DNA of 64,000 nt from Flavobacterium sp. SUN052 (GTDB taxonomy: Bacteria > Bacteroidota > Bacteroidia > Flavobacteriales > Flavobacteriaceae). The stretch is taken from positions 496,001-560,000 of the forward strand of contig NZ_JAPQNS010000001.1 in assembly GCF_028867935.1 (NCBI RefSeq). Direction: 5' to 3'. Below the pieces are notes generated by a model. It ran no database searches. It was not told the origin of the DNA and was given only the letters and a program-made list of their open reading frames with translations. This document shows positions 45,262 to 55,641 of this stretch, piece after piece (within the stretch, counting starts at the first letter, position 1; each line of letters begins with the position of its first letter). The position numbers and the translations under genes are program-made.

Positions 45262-48200
45262 ATGAGTATTTCGACCTTATCCATTAAGCGACCGGTACTG
45301 GCCATAGTGATGAATCTGCTCATCCTGTTCTTTGGCTTTCTCGGTTTTCGGTATCTGGGCGTACGCGAGTTCCCCTCCATTGACCCGCCGGTTATCTCGA
45401 TCCGAACCAACTATGCAGGCGCCAATGCCGACATCATCGAATCGCAGATCACCGAACCCCTCGAAAAGCAGCTCAACAGTATCGAAGGTATCAAGTCAAT
45501 CAATTCGTCGAGCAGTCAGGGCCGAAGCGAAATCACGGTCGAGTTTGGTATTGAGGTCGATATGGAGCGGGCCGCCAATGATGTGCGCGACAAAGTATCG
45601 GCCTCGGCACGAACGCTGCCCCAGGATATAGATGGCCCACCTATTGTGAGTAAGGCCGACGCCAACTCCGATCAGATCATGATTCTGACGCTCCAAAGCA
45701 CTACGCGCTCGCACCTGGAGGTCAATGAATACGCCGAAAATACCATCGTCCAGCGCTTGCAGACCGTTGATGGAGTGAGCGAGGTGTCGATTATGGGCCA
45801 GAAAAAATACGCGATGCGGATCTGGATGGACCCCGACAAGATGGCGGCTTACAACATTACAGCGCAGGATGTAAAATCGGCACTGGATCGGGAAAATGTG
45901 GAGTTACCCAGCGGCAAAGTCGTGGGCAGCAACACCGAACTGACAGTAAAAACCATTGGCCGTTTCCGCACCGAAGACGACTTCAACAACATGATCGTCA
46001 AAACGCTGGGGGATAATGTAATTCACCTCGGCGATATTGGGCAGGCAGAACTTGGCCCCGAAAACGAAGAGTCGACCCTGCGGATGAATGGTATCCCAAT
46101 GATTGGCCTGGGTATTGTGCCCCAGCCGGGTTCAAATCACCTGGACATTTCGGCCGAAATCAATAAGCGACTGCTCGAGATCCGGAAAGACCTGCCCAAA
46201 GATTACAAGCTGGACATTACGTTTGACACCACCATTTTCGTGAAACGATCGGTGGAAGAAGTGGGCGAAACACTGATTATCGCTATTGGCTTGGTGGTGC
46301 TGATCATTTTCCTGTTTTTCCGCGACTGGCTGGTGGCCATCCGACCGCTGATCGATATTCCGGTGTCGCTGGTGGGTACGTTCTTTGTGATGTACCTGAT
46401 GGGCTATTCGATCAATGTGCTTACCCTGCTGGCCATTGTGATGGCAACCGGTCTGGTGGTGGATGATGGCATTGTGGTCACCGAGAATATTTTCAAGAAA
46501 ATTGAGCAGGGCATGAATCCCGTGGAAGCTGCTATTAAAGGCTCCAACGAAATCATGTTCGCTGTGCTTTCCACGTCCATCACGCTGGCCGCCGTCTTTT
46601 TGCCAGTGATTTTTATGGAAGGGTTTGTTGGCAAACTGTTCCGGGAATTCGGCGTCGTGATTTCGGTAGCCGTGTTGATTTCGGCTTTCGTGTCGCTGAC
46701 GCTGACGCCCATGCTCAATGCCTACCTGAACCGCAAAACACACAAGAAAAGCTGGTTCTACGACAAAACAGAGCCTTATTTCGAAGCAATGACCACGGGC
46801 TACCATCAGCAACTGGTGGCTTTCTTCCGTTTCCGCTGGCTTGCCCTGCCCATCATCGTAGCTACCCTGGCAATGGTCTGGTTTTTTGGCAAAGGGCTGC
46901 CATCTGAACTGGCCCCCCTCGACGATCGCAACTGGTTCCGGCTTAACATGACGGCTCCCGAAGGCACTTCGTTCGAATTTATGGATGATTATATGCTGCG
47001 GGTGCAGGAAATGCTGGGCGATTCGATGCCCGGCAAACAGAGCATTATGCTCGTAACGGCACCGGGCCGAACAGGTAGTGGTAGTCCGAACTCGGGTAGC
47101 GGGCGGGTGTTCCTGACAGACAAAATGGATCGAAAAATGAGCCAGCAGGCCATTGCCGACAAAACTACCAAACTGCTCAAGAAACTACCCGATGCCAAAT
47201 CGGTGGTGGTGCAGCAGCAAACGATTTCGGTGGATTCGCGCGGGGGCTTGCCAGTGCAATACGTGATTCAGGCACCCGACTTTGAGAAGTTGCGGGAGTA
47301 CCTTCCCCGTTTTCTGGAGGAGGCTCAAAAAGACCCGACTTTTACGTCGGTCGATGCCAACCTGAAATTCAATAAGCCCGAAGTGAACATCCTGATCGAC
47401 CGCGAAAAAGCGAAGTCAATTGGGGTATCGGTAGCTGATGTGGCTCAGACGGTACAATTAGCGCTGGCCGGCCAGCGCTTTGGCTATTTCACCATGACGG
47501 GACGACAGTATCAGGTTATCGGTCAGTTCGACCGGGCAAACCGCAATGAGCCGCTGGACGTGTCGAAAATGTACGTCAAAACAAGCCAGGGCGACGTCAT
47601 GCAGTTGGATAATATCGTGAAGATGGACGAACAGAGCAGTCCTCCGCAACTGTTTCACTTCAACCGCTACATGAGTGCTACGGTGCAGGCGGCATTGGCC
47701 CCGGGTCAAACCATCGGCGACGGCATTGCGGCCATGGATCGGGTTCGTAATCAGTTGAATGATCCGGTGATTCACACTGCTCTTAGCGGTGCCTCACGCG
47801 ACTATGCCGAAAGTCAATCCAACACGCTCTTCTCGTTTTTGCTGGCGCTGGTGCTGATCTACTTCATCTTGGCGGCTCAGTTCGAGAGCTTTATTGACCC
47901 GCTGATCATCATGATAACGGTGCCGCTGGCCATTGCGGGAGCGGTTTTCTCGCTCTGGTATTTCAATCAGACGCTCAACATTTTCAGCCAGATCGGTATT
48001 ATCATGCTTATTGGTCTGGTGACTAAAAATGGTATCCTGATTGTTGAATTTGCCAACCAGTTACGTGAAGAGGGGTATTCTAAAACGAAAGCGGCTCTCG
48101 AAGCGGCCACGCTGCGCCTTCGCCCAATTTTGATGACGAGTCTGGCAACGACGTTGGGAGCTTTACCCATTGCGCTGGCGTTGGGCTCGGCGGGTCAAAG

Positions 48201-48378
48201 CCGGATGGCAATGGGGATTGTGATTATAGGTGGGCTGATGTTTTCGCTTGTCTTGACCCTATTTGTTATTCCGGCTATGTACACCTTCCTGTCGCGCAGG
48301 CGTAACGTGCATGTATCGACCCCAACGGAGCATTTTGTAGGAGAAAATGAGCCCGGTACTCCGGTTGCGTCGATGTAA
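45262..48378 (+). CDS. RND multidrug efflux permease (HAE1/AcrB type)
   Basis: The 1038-residue pump has twelve membrane helices and two large periplasmic loops. The proton relay is intact: Asp401-Asp402 in GLVVDDGIVV (TM4) and Lys922 in GLVTKNGILIVEFANQL (TM10). The opening MSISTLSIKRPVLAIVMNLL and FPSIDPPVISI are typical of Bacteroidetes AcrB homologues that export drugs or other amphiphiles. It probably borrows an outer-membrane channel encoded elsewhere. The next gene encodes an unrelated peptidase. Confidence 0.95.
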   Translation: MSISTLSIKRPVLAIVMNLLILFFGFLGFRYLGVREFPSIDPPVISIRTNYAGANADIIESQITEPLEKQLNSIEGIKSINSSSSQGRSEITVEFGIEVDMERAANDVRDKVSASARTLPQDIDGPPIVSKADANSDQIMILTLQSTTRSHLEVNEYAENTIVQRLQTVDGVSEVSIMGQKKYAMRIWMDPDKMAAYNITAQDVKSALDRENVELPSGKVVGSNTELTVKTIGRFRTEDDFNNMIVKTLGDNVIHLGDIGQAELGPENEESTLRMNGIPMIGLGIVPQPGSNHLDISAEINKRLLEIRKDLPKDYKLDITFDTTIFVKRSVEEVGETLIIAIGLVVLIIFLFFRDWLVAIRPLIDIPVSLVGTFFVMYLMGYSINVLTLLAIVMATGLVVDDGIVVTENIFKKIEQGMNPVEAAIKGSNEIMFAVLSTSITLAAVFLPVIFMEGFVGKLFREFGVVISVAVLISAFVSLTLTPMLNAYLNRKTHKKSWFYDKTEPYFEAMTTGYHQQLVAFFRFRWLALPIIVATLAMVWFFGKGLPSELAPLDDRNWFRLNMTAPEGTSFEFMDDYMLRVQEMLGDSMPGKQSIMLVTAPGRTGSGSPNSGSGRVFLTDKMDRKMSQQAIADKTTKLLKKLPDAKSVVVQQQTISVDSRGGLPVQYVIQAPDFEKLREYLPRFLEEAQKDPTFTSVDANLKFNKPEVNILIDREKAKSIGVSVADVAQTVQLALAGQRFGYFTMTGRQYQVIGQFDRANRNEPLDVSKMYVKTSQGDVMQLDNIVKMDEQSSPPQLFHFNRYMSATVQAALAPGQTIGDGIAAMDRVRNQLNDPVIHTALSGASRDYAESQSNTLFSFLLALVLIYFILAAQFESFIDPLIIMITVPLAIAGAVFSLWYFNQTLNIFSQIGIIMLIGLVTKNGILIVEFANQLREEGYSKTKAALEAATLRLRPILMTSLATTLGALPIALALGSAGQSRMAMGIVIIGGLMFSLVLTLFVIPAMYTFLSRRRNVHVSTPTEHFVGENEPGTPVASM

Positions 48379-48491
48379 GCTTCACTGTAAAGTCTTTCTG
48401 ATTTTACATGAATAAGCAAGCTGTTGTGAATCAGAGCGCTCAGGCGTATATTTAAACTTCCCTGATCGTTTATCCCTTCATTCACAGCTTC

Positions 48492-50558
48492 ATGAGAAAT
48501 CAGTTTATCTACGTATGTAGTCTATTTTGCTTCGTATTTAGTCTTGGTGCCAGTGCTCAGCCCGGAGCCAGTGTCAGTTTCGAACAAGTAGTGGCCTTGA
48601 GGCAGGTTGGCAATCCCGTTATCTCGCCCGATGGTCAGCACGTAGCGTATACGGTACGTTCGGTAGACTGGAAAGAAAATACCTACGATACCGAAATCTG
48701 GCTGGCTCGCTCGGGCGAGGCACCGTTTCAGTTGACGCGAACAGCCAAGGGCAGCAGTACCGACCCCAAATGGTCGCCCGATGGACGTTGGCTGGCATTT
48801 CTGGCCGACCGGGGCGACAAGGCCCAAATTCAGGTGATACGGGCTGCGGGTGGTGAGGCCCAGCCCATCACTAAAGAAAGCGAAGCCATCAGTGCCTTCG
48901 AGTGGTCGCCCGATGGGAAGCAACTGGCGTTTATCAAAAACGAAAAAGAAAGCAAAGCCCTCAAGAACCGCAAAGAACGATACGGCAGTTGGGCCGTCGA
49001 TGATGAAGAATTCGAACTGGCTCACCTCTGGCTGGTGCCTTTCAAACCCGACCCAATGCCTGCTCCCGGCGAAATGCCCTGTCTTAGCGATTCGGCCAAC
49101 GCCGATTGTGTGACCTTGCCTAAAGCAACCCGCCTGAGTGAGGGGGCATTCACCATCACCACATTTGACTGGTCGCCCGATGGCACCCAGATTGCCTACA
49201 GCTTTCAAAATAACCCGCTGATCAACAGTTCGAAAGGTTCCGACGTAGCCGTGCTAAACGTAGCCACCCGCAAAACAACAACGATAGTTAATACGGCCTT
49301 CGGTGATTTCTTTGCGGCTTGGGCGCCCGATTCAAAGTCATTTCTGTATACCACCAGTGCCGACGATTCGACGGGCTATTTTTACCGGAATAACCGGGTC
49401 TTTCGACAGCCGATCACACCAGGTTGCAAACCCCAGCAGGTGGCTTCTGATTTTGATGAGAATATAGGCAGCCTGAGCTGGACATCTGAAGGGATTTTCT
49501 TTCTGGGGTATCAGAAAACAAAAAGACATCTGTATCGACTCGACCCCGTATCGGGCCGGTTCAGTCCAGTTCCTGGCCTACCTGAGCAAATTGCTGGTGT
49601 TCACTTCTCTAAAAATGGTCAACGGATGGCGTTTTCTGCGTCGTCGGCTACAACCTTACCCGAAATTTTCAGGAGCGAATTAGTTAACCCCAAACCGGAG
49701 CAACTCACCGCCATGAGTCAGCAGATTGCGGGCTGGCCAACAGCCCAAAGTGAAGTGATTCGGTGGAAAAGTACGGATGGTGCCGAAATAGAAGGTGTTT
49801 TGCACAAGCCCAAAAACTATGATCCATCTAAAAAATATCCTCTGCTGGTGATGATCCACGGTGGCCCTACAGGCATTGACGTACCAACGCCGGTTCCTGG
49901 TGGTACGGTTTATCCGGTGTTGCAATGGCTCGAAAAGGGTGCGCTGGTACTGCGGCCCAATTACCGGGGTTCAGCTGGTTACGGAGAAAAGTTTCGGGCG
50001 CTGAACGGGCGTAATCTGGGTGTTGGCGATATGTGGGACGTGATGTCGGGTGTAGATGAGCTGGAAAAGCGTGGCCTGGTCGACCCCACCCGGATGGGTT
50101 GTATGGGCTGGAGTCAGGGGGGCTATATCTCGGCTTTTTTGACTACGAACACAACGCGGTTCAAAGCTATTTCGGTTGGAGCCGGCATTTCTAACTGGGT
50201 TACGTATTACGTGAGCACCGACATTCACCCGTTTACCCGGCAATACCTCAAAGCGACACCCTGGCAGGATATGGAGATCTACCGCAAAACCAGCCCGATG
50301 ACAACCATTGCCAATGCAAAAACGCCGACGCTTATTCAACATGGCGAGCTCGACAAGCGGGTTCCGATTTCCAATGCGTATGAGCTATTGCAGGGGTTGC
50401 AGGATGTGGGCGTTCCAGCAAAATTAATCGTTTACAAAGGCTTTGGTCATGGCATTACGAAGCCCAAAGAGCGGCTCGCGGCCACCTGGCATAACTGGGA
50501 ATGGTTTGGTAAGTATCTCTTTGGTGAAACGAAAGAAATGCCCATAGCCACCAAATAA
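48492..50558 (+). CDS. Secreted S9 family prolyl oligopeptidase-like peptidase
   Basis: A signal peptide (residues 1-22, ending ASAQ) precedes a WD/TolB-like beta-propeller with repeated SPDGxxxAF/Y units and a C-terminal alpha/beta hydrolase domain. The catalytic triad is Ser541 (GWSQGGY), Asp621 (GELDKRVP) and His653 (FGHGI). Such acylaminoacyl-peptidase-type enzymes clip short peptides in the periplasm. An alpha/beta hydrolase gene follows 16 bases later, so the two are probably an operon. Confidence 0.92.
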   Translation: MRNQFIYVCSLFCFVFSLGASAQPGASVSFEQVVALRQVGNPVISPDGQHVAYTVRSVDWKENTYDTEIWLARSGEAPFQLTRTAKGSSTDPKWSPDGRWLAFLADRGDKAQIQVIRAAGGEAQPITKESEAISAFEWSPDGKQLAFIKNEKESKALKNRKERYGSWAVDDEEFELAHLWLVPFKPDPMPAPGEMPCLSDSANADCVTLPKATRLSEGAFTITTFDWSPDGTQIAYSFQNNPLINSSKGSDVAVLNVATRKTTTIVNTAFGDFFAAWAPDSKSFLYTTSADDSTGYFYRNNRVFRQPITPGCKPQQVASDFDENIGSLSWTSEGIFFLGYQKTKRHLYRLDPVSGRFSPVPGLPEQIAGVHFSKNGQRMAFSASSATTLPEIFRSELVNPKPEQLTAMSQQIAGWPTAQSEVIRWKSTDGAEIEGVLHKPKNYDPSKKYPLLVMIHGGPTGIDVPTPVPGGTVYPVLQWLEKGALVLRPNYRGSAGYGEKFRALNGRNLGVGDMWDVMSGVDELEKRGLVDPTRMGCMGWSQGGYISAFLTTNTTRFKAISVGAGISNWVTYYVSTDIHPFTRQYLKATPWQDMEIYRKTSPMTTIANAKTPTLIQHGELDKRVPISNAYELLQGLQDVGVPAKLIVYKGFGHGITKPKERLAATWHNWEWFGKYLFGETKEMPIATK

Positions 50559-50574
50559 CCAGAACGGCGCACGA

Positions 50575-51480
50575 ATGACACCAACGCAGCAGCGAGAAAC
50601 GTTGTATAAGCTCCTCGGAAGGCTACCTGATCGGAACCGGTTGATAATGGTTGAACTGGTGGCAACGGAGGAAACCGACGAACTCATCACGGAAAAGCTT
50701 CTGCTGGATATTAATGGAATTGAGCGGGTGCCAGCCTATTTTACCAAACCCAAGGGTGCAACCGGGCCGCTTCCCATCGTCTTATTTAATCACTCACATT
50801 TTGGGGAATATACCGTAGGCAAAGAAGAGTTCGTGCGGGGCCGGCCGCAGATGCAGCAACCGCCGTATGCGCTGGCCTTGGCTCGGGCTGGTTACGCCGG
50901 TTTTTGTCTGGATAGTTGGTGCTTTGGCGAGCGTGATGGGCGAGGTGAAGTCGACACGTTCAAAGAAATGCTGTGGCATGGGCAGGTGTTGTGGGGCATG
51001 ATGGTCTATGACAACCTGCGAGCCCTTGATTATCTGCAAACTCGTCCTGATATAGACGCCCAAAGGATTGGTACACTGGGCATGTCGATGGGGAGTACGA
51101 TGGCGTGGTGGCTGGCCGCGCTCGACGAACGAATCAAGGTGTGTGTCGACCTGTGTTGTCTGACGGAATTTGAGTCGATTATAGAAACCAACGGATTGGG
51201 CCTGCATGGTATCTACTATTACGTTCCCGACCTGCTCACTCATTTTACGGCGGGCCAGATCAACGCGCTGATTGCTCCACGGCCCCATCTGAGCCTGGCA
51301 GGCCGGTTTGATCCGCTAACCCCTTTGGCTGGGTTGGAAAAAATTGACAGTTACCTGCAACAGGTGTACAAAGAGAAATCCGCTGTTGCAGCCTGGCAAC
51401 AGCGGATTTACGATGTGGGTCACGAAGAGACAGCCGCCATGCGAATTGATATACTCGCCTTTTTGGCTAAATGGCTGTAA
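50575..51480 (+). CDS. Alpha/beta hydrolase (dienelactone hydrolase-like)
   Basis: The 301-residue cytoplasmic hydrolase shows the nucleophile elbow [10 protein letters not shown], acid GRFDPLTPL and His in VGHEETAAM, with the oxyanion region [14 protein letters not shown]. It resembles the abhydrolase_7/acetyl-xylan-esterase-like branch that cleaves esters or short-chain amides; substrate unknown. It follows the S9 peptidase by 16 bases and converges with the DPP-IV-like gene across 21 bases without a clear terminator. Confidence 0.85.
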   Translation: MTPTQQRETLYKLLGRLPDRNRLIMVELVATEETDELITEKLLLDINGIERVPAYFTKPKGATGPLPIVLFNHSHFGEYTVGKEEFVRGRPQMQQPPYALALARAGYAGFCLDSWCFGERDGRGEVDTFKEMLWHGQVLWGMMVYDNLRALDYLQTRPDIDAQRIGTLGMSMGSTMAWWLAALDERIKVCVDLCCLTEFESIIETNGLGLHGIYYYVPDLLTHFTAGQINALIAPRPHLSLAGRFDPLTPLAGLEKIDSYLQQVYKEKSAVAAWQQRIYDVGHEETAAMRIDILAFLAKWL

Positions 51481-51501
51481 GCCAGGCTCTACTTAAATTG
51501 C

Positions 51502-53844
51502 CTACCGGGCTATTCCATTGCGGGGATCAGGCTTGAGCACAAGTTGGAACTCACGCGGAGGCTCAGCCCCCAAAAGATGCCTGACAAAATAATCCCAACG
51601 CCGACGGGTCATGTAGGCGGTATACGGACCGAACCCATGAGCACTGTTTGGGAACAAAACCAAGTCGTAGTCTTTGTTCGCTTTCTCCAGAGCTTCTACC
51701 ACCAGCAGTGTATTCGATGGGGGTACGTTGTTGTCCATCATGCCATGAGCCAGCATCAGCTTGCCTTTCAAATTCTTGGCGTAGTTTTGATTAGCCTGGG
51801 CTTCGTAATCGGAGGCTGATGTCAAGCCATTATAGCGCTCGCCCCAATCGTCCTCGTAGTTACGGTTGTCGTGGTTGCCCGACTCTGAAATACCCACTTT
51901 AAAGAAATCTGGGAACCGGAACATGGCCGTTGCCGTGGCGAAACCTCCACCCGAATGCCCCCAGATGCCCACCCGGTCAATATCCATGTACGGGTATTGC
52001 TGAGCCAGCTGTTTTATACCGGCAATCTGGTCGTTCAGTGTATTGTCGGCCATGTTGCCGTAGCTCATATCATGGAATTTTTTCGAGCGTAACGGGTTGC
52101 TGGTTCCTTCAATCTCTATTACCACAAAACCCAGCTCTGCCAGCGATTGGTGATCTCTACGGGCAGCCGAAAACGACCAGTTACCTACGCTGCCGCCCTG
52201 GGGGCCGGGGTAAATGTAATCGACAACGGGGTACTTTTTGGATGGGTCAAGCTTGGTGGGCGTGTACATCAGGCCGTAAATATCGGTCTGACCATCGTGC
52301 GCTTTTACCCGGAATGGGGTAGGTGCTTTCCAGCCGGTTGCCGTTAGCCGGGAAATATCCGTTTTTTCCAGTGTAAGCAGTAGTTTACCCGCCATGTTGC
52401 GCACCACACTAACAGCCGGTACGTCGGGGGCCGAATACGTATCGACAAAATAGTTGCCTGATGGCGAGAGTGTTATCTGGTGGTTGCCCGGTTCGGGGGT
52501 GAGTACGGCGAACTGCTTGCCATCGAACCCAACTTGGCATAGCTGACCAAAATAAGGGTTAGCGGCCTGCCGCCCAACGGTCATAAAGTACAGCATTCGC
52601 TTGGCCTCATCGACGCGGAGCAATCGGGTTACCACAAAATCGCCTTTGGTGATCTGGTTTTTTAGCGAGCCGGTTGCGCCATCGTACAGGTACAGATGCC
52701 CCCAGTTATCGCGCTCCGAGAACCAGATAAATTCGTTTGTTTTGGCCAGATACCGCCAGTTAATAGCTCCCCAACCCGATTCGTACTGCGTAGGTACGGT
52801 TTCTTCGAACACCTCACGAACTGCACCCGTTGCCGCATCGGCCAGTCGTACTTTTTCCTGCTTGTGGTCACGCGAGGTAGAGACAAAAGCCAGTTTCGTA
52901 CCATCTTCCGACCAGTTCACGTCGTCGAACGTACCGCTACTGGATATATCGTCACTCAGCGTGGCCCGGTGCGGATCGGGGGGAATCTGTAGGCGTATGA
53001 CATTGGGGCCATCTACCTCAATAATAACCCGTTCAATGGTAGGAATAACCTTATCGCCAGGTAAAGGGTATTTCCATTGTTTCAAAGTCGGCTTGCCCAC
53101 GTTAGTGGTGACCAGATACATGTCGCTTACCTGTCGCTGATCCTGCCTAAAAGTGGCAATTTTCTTTGAATCGGGCGACCAGGCCAGCACAGGGCGGTCG
53201 CTCGATCGCCAGCCCGCGTTGTCGGTGGCATAGCCAAAATCTTTGATCCCGTCGGTAGTCAGTTGGGTCAGCGTTCCGGTTTGTACCTGACGAATCCACA
53301 AATTATCGTCTTTTATGAAAGCGGCCAGTTTGCGGTCGGGCGAGAGCACTTCGTTGCCTTCCCCTTCTTGCGGTCGTCGGCCTCCACCGTTTGTCGGTAC
53401 CCTGACTTTGGAGGTATCGGCGGCCAACAGATCGGTTTGGGGATTATACTGCCAGGTTTTGCCATCCGCCTGGAAAATCACCGCCTGGTTGGTAGGAGAG
53501 AGGCTAAAGCTTTGAAAGGGAAGTCGGCTTGCTTCGTAGGTTTTGCCCGTTGTTTTGGAGAGGGTAGCGGCCAGCTTCTGCCCATCGAACGGAGCCGAAC
53601 GTGTTCCTTTGGCAGGATCGATGAGGAAAAAGGCGCTACCGGTAGCGTTTAAATCTCGGTACCAAAACCGGTCGCCGGGAAGCCAGTTTGGACGGACGGC
53701 TGCGTGATCAACAAGCTGATCGGCGTTAGAGCCCATAAACCGTTGGGCCTGTTCGTAGTCGTTGCTGGTTAAGGCTGGCCGTGGCTGGGCGTGAGCCGAG
53801 ATAATTAACGCAAAAGGTAGCCCCTTCACTAAGGTTCTTAGCAT
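51502..53844 (-). CDS. Secreted dipeptidyl peptidase IV-like S9 peptidase
   Basis: A signal peptide (residues 1-20, ending SAHAQ) precedes a DPP-IV-type eight-bladed propeller (ATFRQDQRQVSDMYLV, WFSERDNWGHLYLYD) and an alpha/beta hydrolase domain with Ser631 (GHSGGGFAT), Asp in GMMDNNVPPSN and His in NSAHGFGPY. It would release X-Pro or related dipeptides from extracellular peptides. An ATG at 53844 (MLRTLVKG) gives the cleaner signal peptide than one seven codons earlier. It lies downstream of the amidase gene on the same strand. Confidence 0.92.
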   Translation of the reverse strand: MLRTLVKGLPFALIISAHAQPRPALTSNDYEQAQRFMGSNADQLVDHAAVRPNWLPGDRFWYRDLNATGSAFFLIDPAKGTRSAPFDGQKLAATLSKTTGKTYEASRLPFQSFSLSPTNQAVIFQADGKTWQYNPQTDLLAADTSKVRVPTNGGGRRPQEGEGNEVLSPDRKLAAFIKDDNLWIRQVQTGTLTQLTTDGIKDFGYATDNAGWRSSDRPVLAWSPDSKKIATFRQDQRQVSDMYLVTTNVGKPTLKQWKYPLPGDKVIPTIERVIIEVDGPNVIRLQIPPDPHRATLSDDISSSGTFDDVNWSEDGTKLAFVSTSRDHKQEKVRLADAATGAVREVFEETVPTQYESGWGAINWRYLAKTNEFIWFSERDNWGHLYLYDGATGSLKNQITKGDFVVTRLLRVDEAKRMLYFMTVGRQAANPYFGQLCQVGFDGKQFAVLTPEPGNHQITLSPSGNYFVDTYSAPDVPAVSVVRNMAGKLLLTLEKTDISRLTATGWKAPTPFRVKAHDGQTDIYGLMYTPTKLDPSKKYPVVDYIYPGPQGGSVGNWSFSAARRDHQSLAELGFVVIEIEGTSNPLRSKKFHDMSYGNMADNTLNDQIAGIKQLAQQYPYMDIDRVGIWGHSGGGFATATAMFRFPDFFKVGISESGNHDNRNYEDDWGERYNGLTSASDYEAQANQNYAKNLKGKLMLAHGMMDNNVPPSNTLLVVEALEKANKDYDLVLFPNSAHGFGPYTAYMTRRRWDYFVRHLLGAEPPREFQLVLKPDPRNGIAR

Positions 53845-53970
53845 AGAAAACTTGATTAAATGCACTGAGTGATTGCTGAAGTGAAATTTCAGTATTGAGC
53901 GTTGCTCGAATACACAATATTACCGAAGAAACGCTTGTATTTACAACTGGACTGAGCGTTTCGTTAGGTC

Positions 53971-55593
53971 TCAACTCGGTATTAATGACTTCATAAAAGT
54001 AGGTTTGATTCTCTTTTTCGAAGCCTGTTCATACGCATAGGCCAATGAAATCAGTGGCCCTTCCTGATACGCCCCCGCTATCAACGAAAAACCAACTGGT
54101 AAACCATGAACCGTTCCCATGGGTACTGTAATGTGCGGGTAGCCCGCCATTGCCGCCGGAGGACAAAAATAAAAGCCCGTGTCGTAATCGCCGTTAATCA
54201 GGTCAATACAGCCCGCGAAGCCAATACTGGTTCCGCAGATGGCATCCAGCTTATTGGCGGTCATCAACTGGTCGATGCGTTGGCGAGAAGTCCGTGTTTT
54301 GGCCAGCGCTTCGGTGTATTCTTTACTGTCCAGGCCCGCTTTGGCTTCACTGCTTTCGAGCAATTCCTGTTTGAAAAAAGGCATGGCTTCGGCGTCATTC
54401 TTTTTGTTGAAGGCAATCACATCGGCCAGTGAAGAAACGCTCGCTTTCGCCGTGGCCAGGTATCGATTTACGCCGTCTTTGAACTCGTATTGCATTACTG
54501 TTAATTCGGCTCCTCCAATCTCGCTGATGCTCTTCATCAAGTCAACTTCAACAACCGTTGCGCCTTGTTTCTTCAGTACCTCAATGGCTTGCTTGTACAA
54601 GTCAACGACGCCCTGATGTCCTTTTAAAAACGCTTTTTCTACCCCGATACGTTTGCCCTTCAAGCCGTCAGCGTTCAAAAACGACGTGTAGTTTGTCAAG
54701 CCTTTATCTTTGCTTTCAGCCGTGACAGCATCGGCGGGGTCTTGTCCTGTCATGGCCCCTAACAGTATGGCCGCATCGGTTACGGTCCGTGTCATTGGTC
54801 CGGCGGTGTCCTGCGTTTTGGATATAGGAATAATACCCGTGCGGCTCACGAGTCCCACTGTGGGTTTGATACCAACAAGTCCACAAAACGAAGCGGGCGC
54901 AATGACGGACCCATCGGTTTCGGTACCCACCGCAACGGCACACAAATTGGCAGCCACGGCAGCCCCTGAACCCGAACTGGAACCGCACGGACTCCGATCC
55001 AGCACATACGGATTGCGGGTTTGCCCACCCCGGCTGCTCCAGCCACTGCTCGACCGGGTCGACCGGAAATTGGCCCATTCGCTGAGATTAGTTTTGCCCA
55101 GTATTACCGCACCGGCTTCACGCAGTTTCTGAGCAACAAAGGCGTCTTTGGCGGCTTTATGACCTTTCAGCGCCAAGGCTCCAGCGGTTGTCATCATCTG
55201 ATCGCCCGTGTCGATGTTATCCTTTAACAGGATTGGAATACCGTGTAACGGCCCCCGAACTTTGCCCGCTTTGCGCTCCTGATCCAGCACGCTGGCCATG
55301 CTAAGGGCATCTGGGTTGACTTCGATCACCGATTTCAGCGTGGGTCCTTTTTGGTCAATAGCCTGAATACGGTCCAGGTACAATTTGGTAATGTCGACTG
55401 ACGAATACTGACCCAATTGCATGTGTTTTTGCAACTCTCCAACGCTTACTTCGTTCAGCACAAAATCGTCAGTAAACGTTTCTGAGTTCGTTTCTGGAGT
55501 CGACTGTTTGTCGGTGGCACAGGCAGCCACGGCAAACGTCGTGGCCGATAGCCCAACGGCTGAGCTATTTTTAATAAAATTCCGTCTGTTCAT
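53971..55593 (-). CDS. Exported amidase signature family enzyme
   Basis: The N-terminus MNRRNFIKNSSAVGLSAT carries a twin-arginine-like motif, and AVAAC at residues 21-25 could be a lipobox. The amidase signature follows: catalytic Lys124 (ILLKDNID), Ser in CGSSSGSGAAVA and nucleophile Ser229 (TETDGSVIAPASF). Such enzymes hydrolyse amides (peptide amides, aryl amides); it is not the GatA housekeeping subunit because it is exported and stands apart from gatBC. It sits between the PVC-type cytochrome and DPP-IV-like genes on the minus strand. Confidence 0.9.
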   Translation of the reverse strand: MNRRNFIKNSSAVGLSATTFAVAACATDKQSTPETNSETFTDDFVLNEVSVGELQKHMQLGQYSSVDITKLYLDRIQAIDQKGPTLKSVIEVNPDALSMASVLDQERKAGKVRGPLHGIPILLKDNIDTGDQMMTTAGALALKGHKAAKDAFVAQKLREAGAVILGKTNLSEWANFRSTRSSSGWSSRGGQTRNPYVLDRSPCGSSSGSGAAVAANLCAVAVGTETDGSVIAPASFCGLVGIKPTVGLVSRTGIIPISKTQDTAGPMTRTVTDAAILLGAMTGQDPADAVTAESKDKGLTNYTSFLNADGLKGKRIGVEKAFLKGHQGVVDLYKQAIEVLKKQGATVVEVDLMKSISEIGGAELTVMQYEFKDGVNRYLATAKASVSSLADVIAFNKKNDAEAMPFFKQELLESSEAKAGLDSKEYTEALAKTRTSRQRIDQLMTANKLDAICGTSIGFAGCIDLINGDYDTGFYFCPPAAMAGYPHITVPMGTVHGLPVGFSLIAGAYQEGPLISLAYAYEQASKKRIKPTFMKSLIPS

Positions 55594-55641
55594 GAAAGCT
55601 GTTGAAATGGAGAAGTGTATTGTACAAGTCCGACTGCGTTC

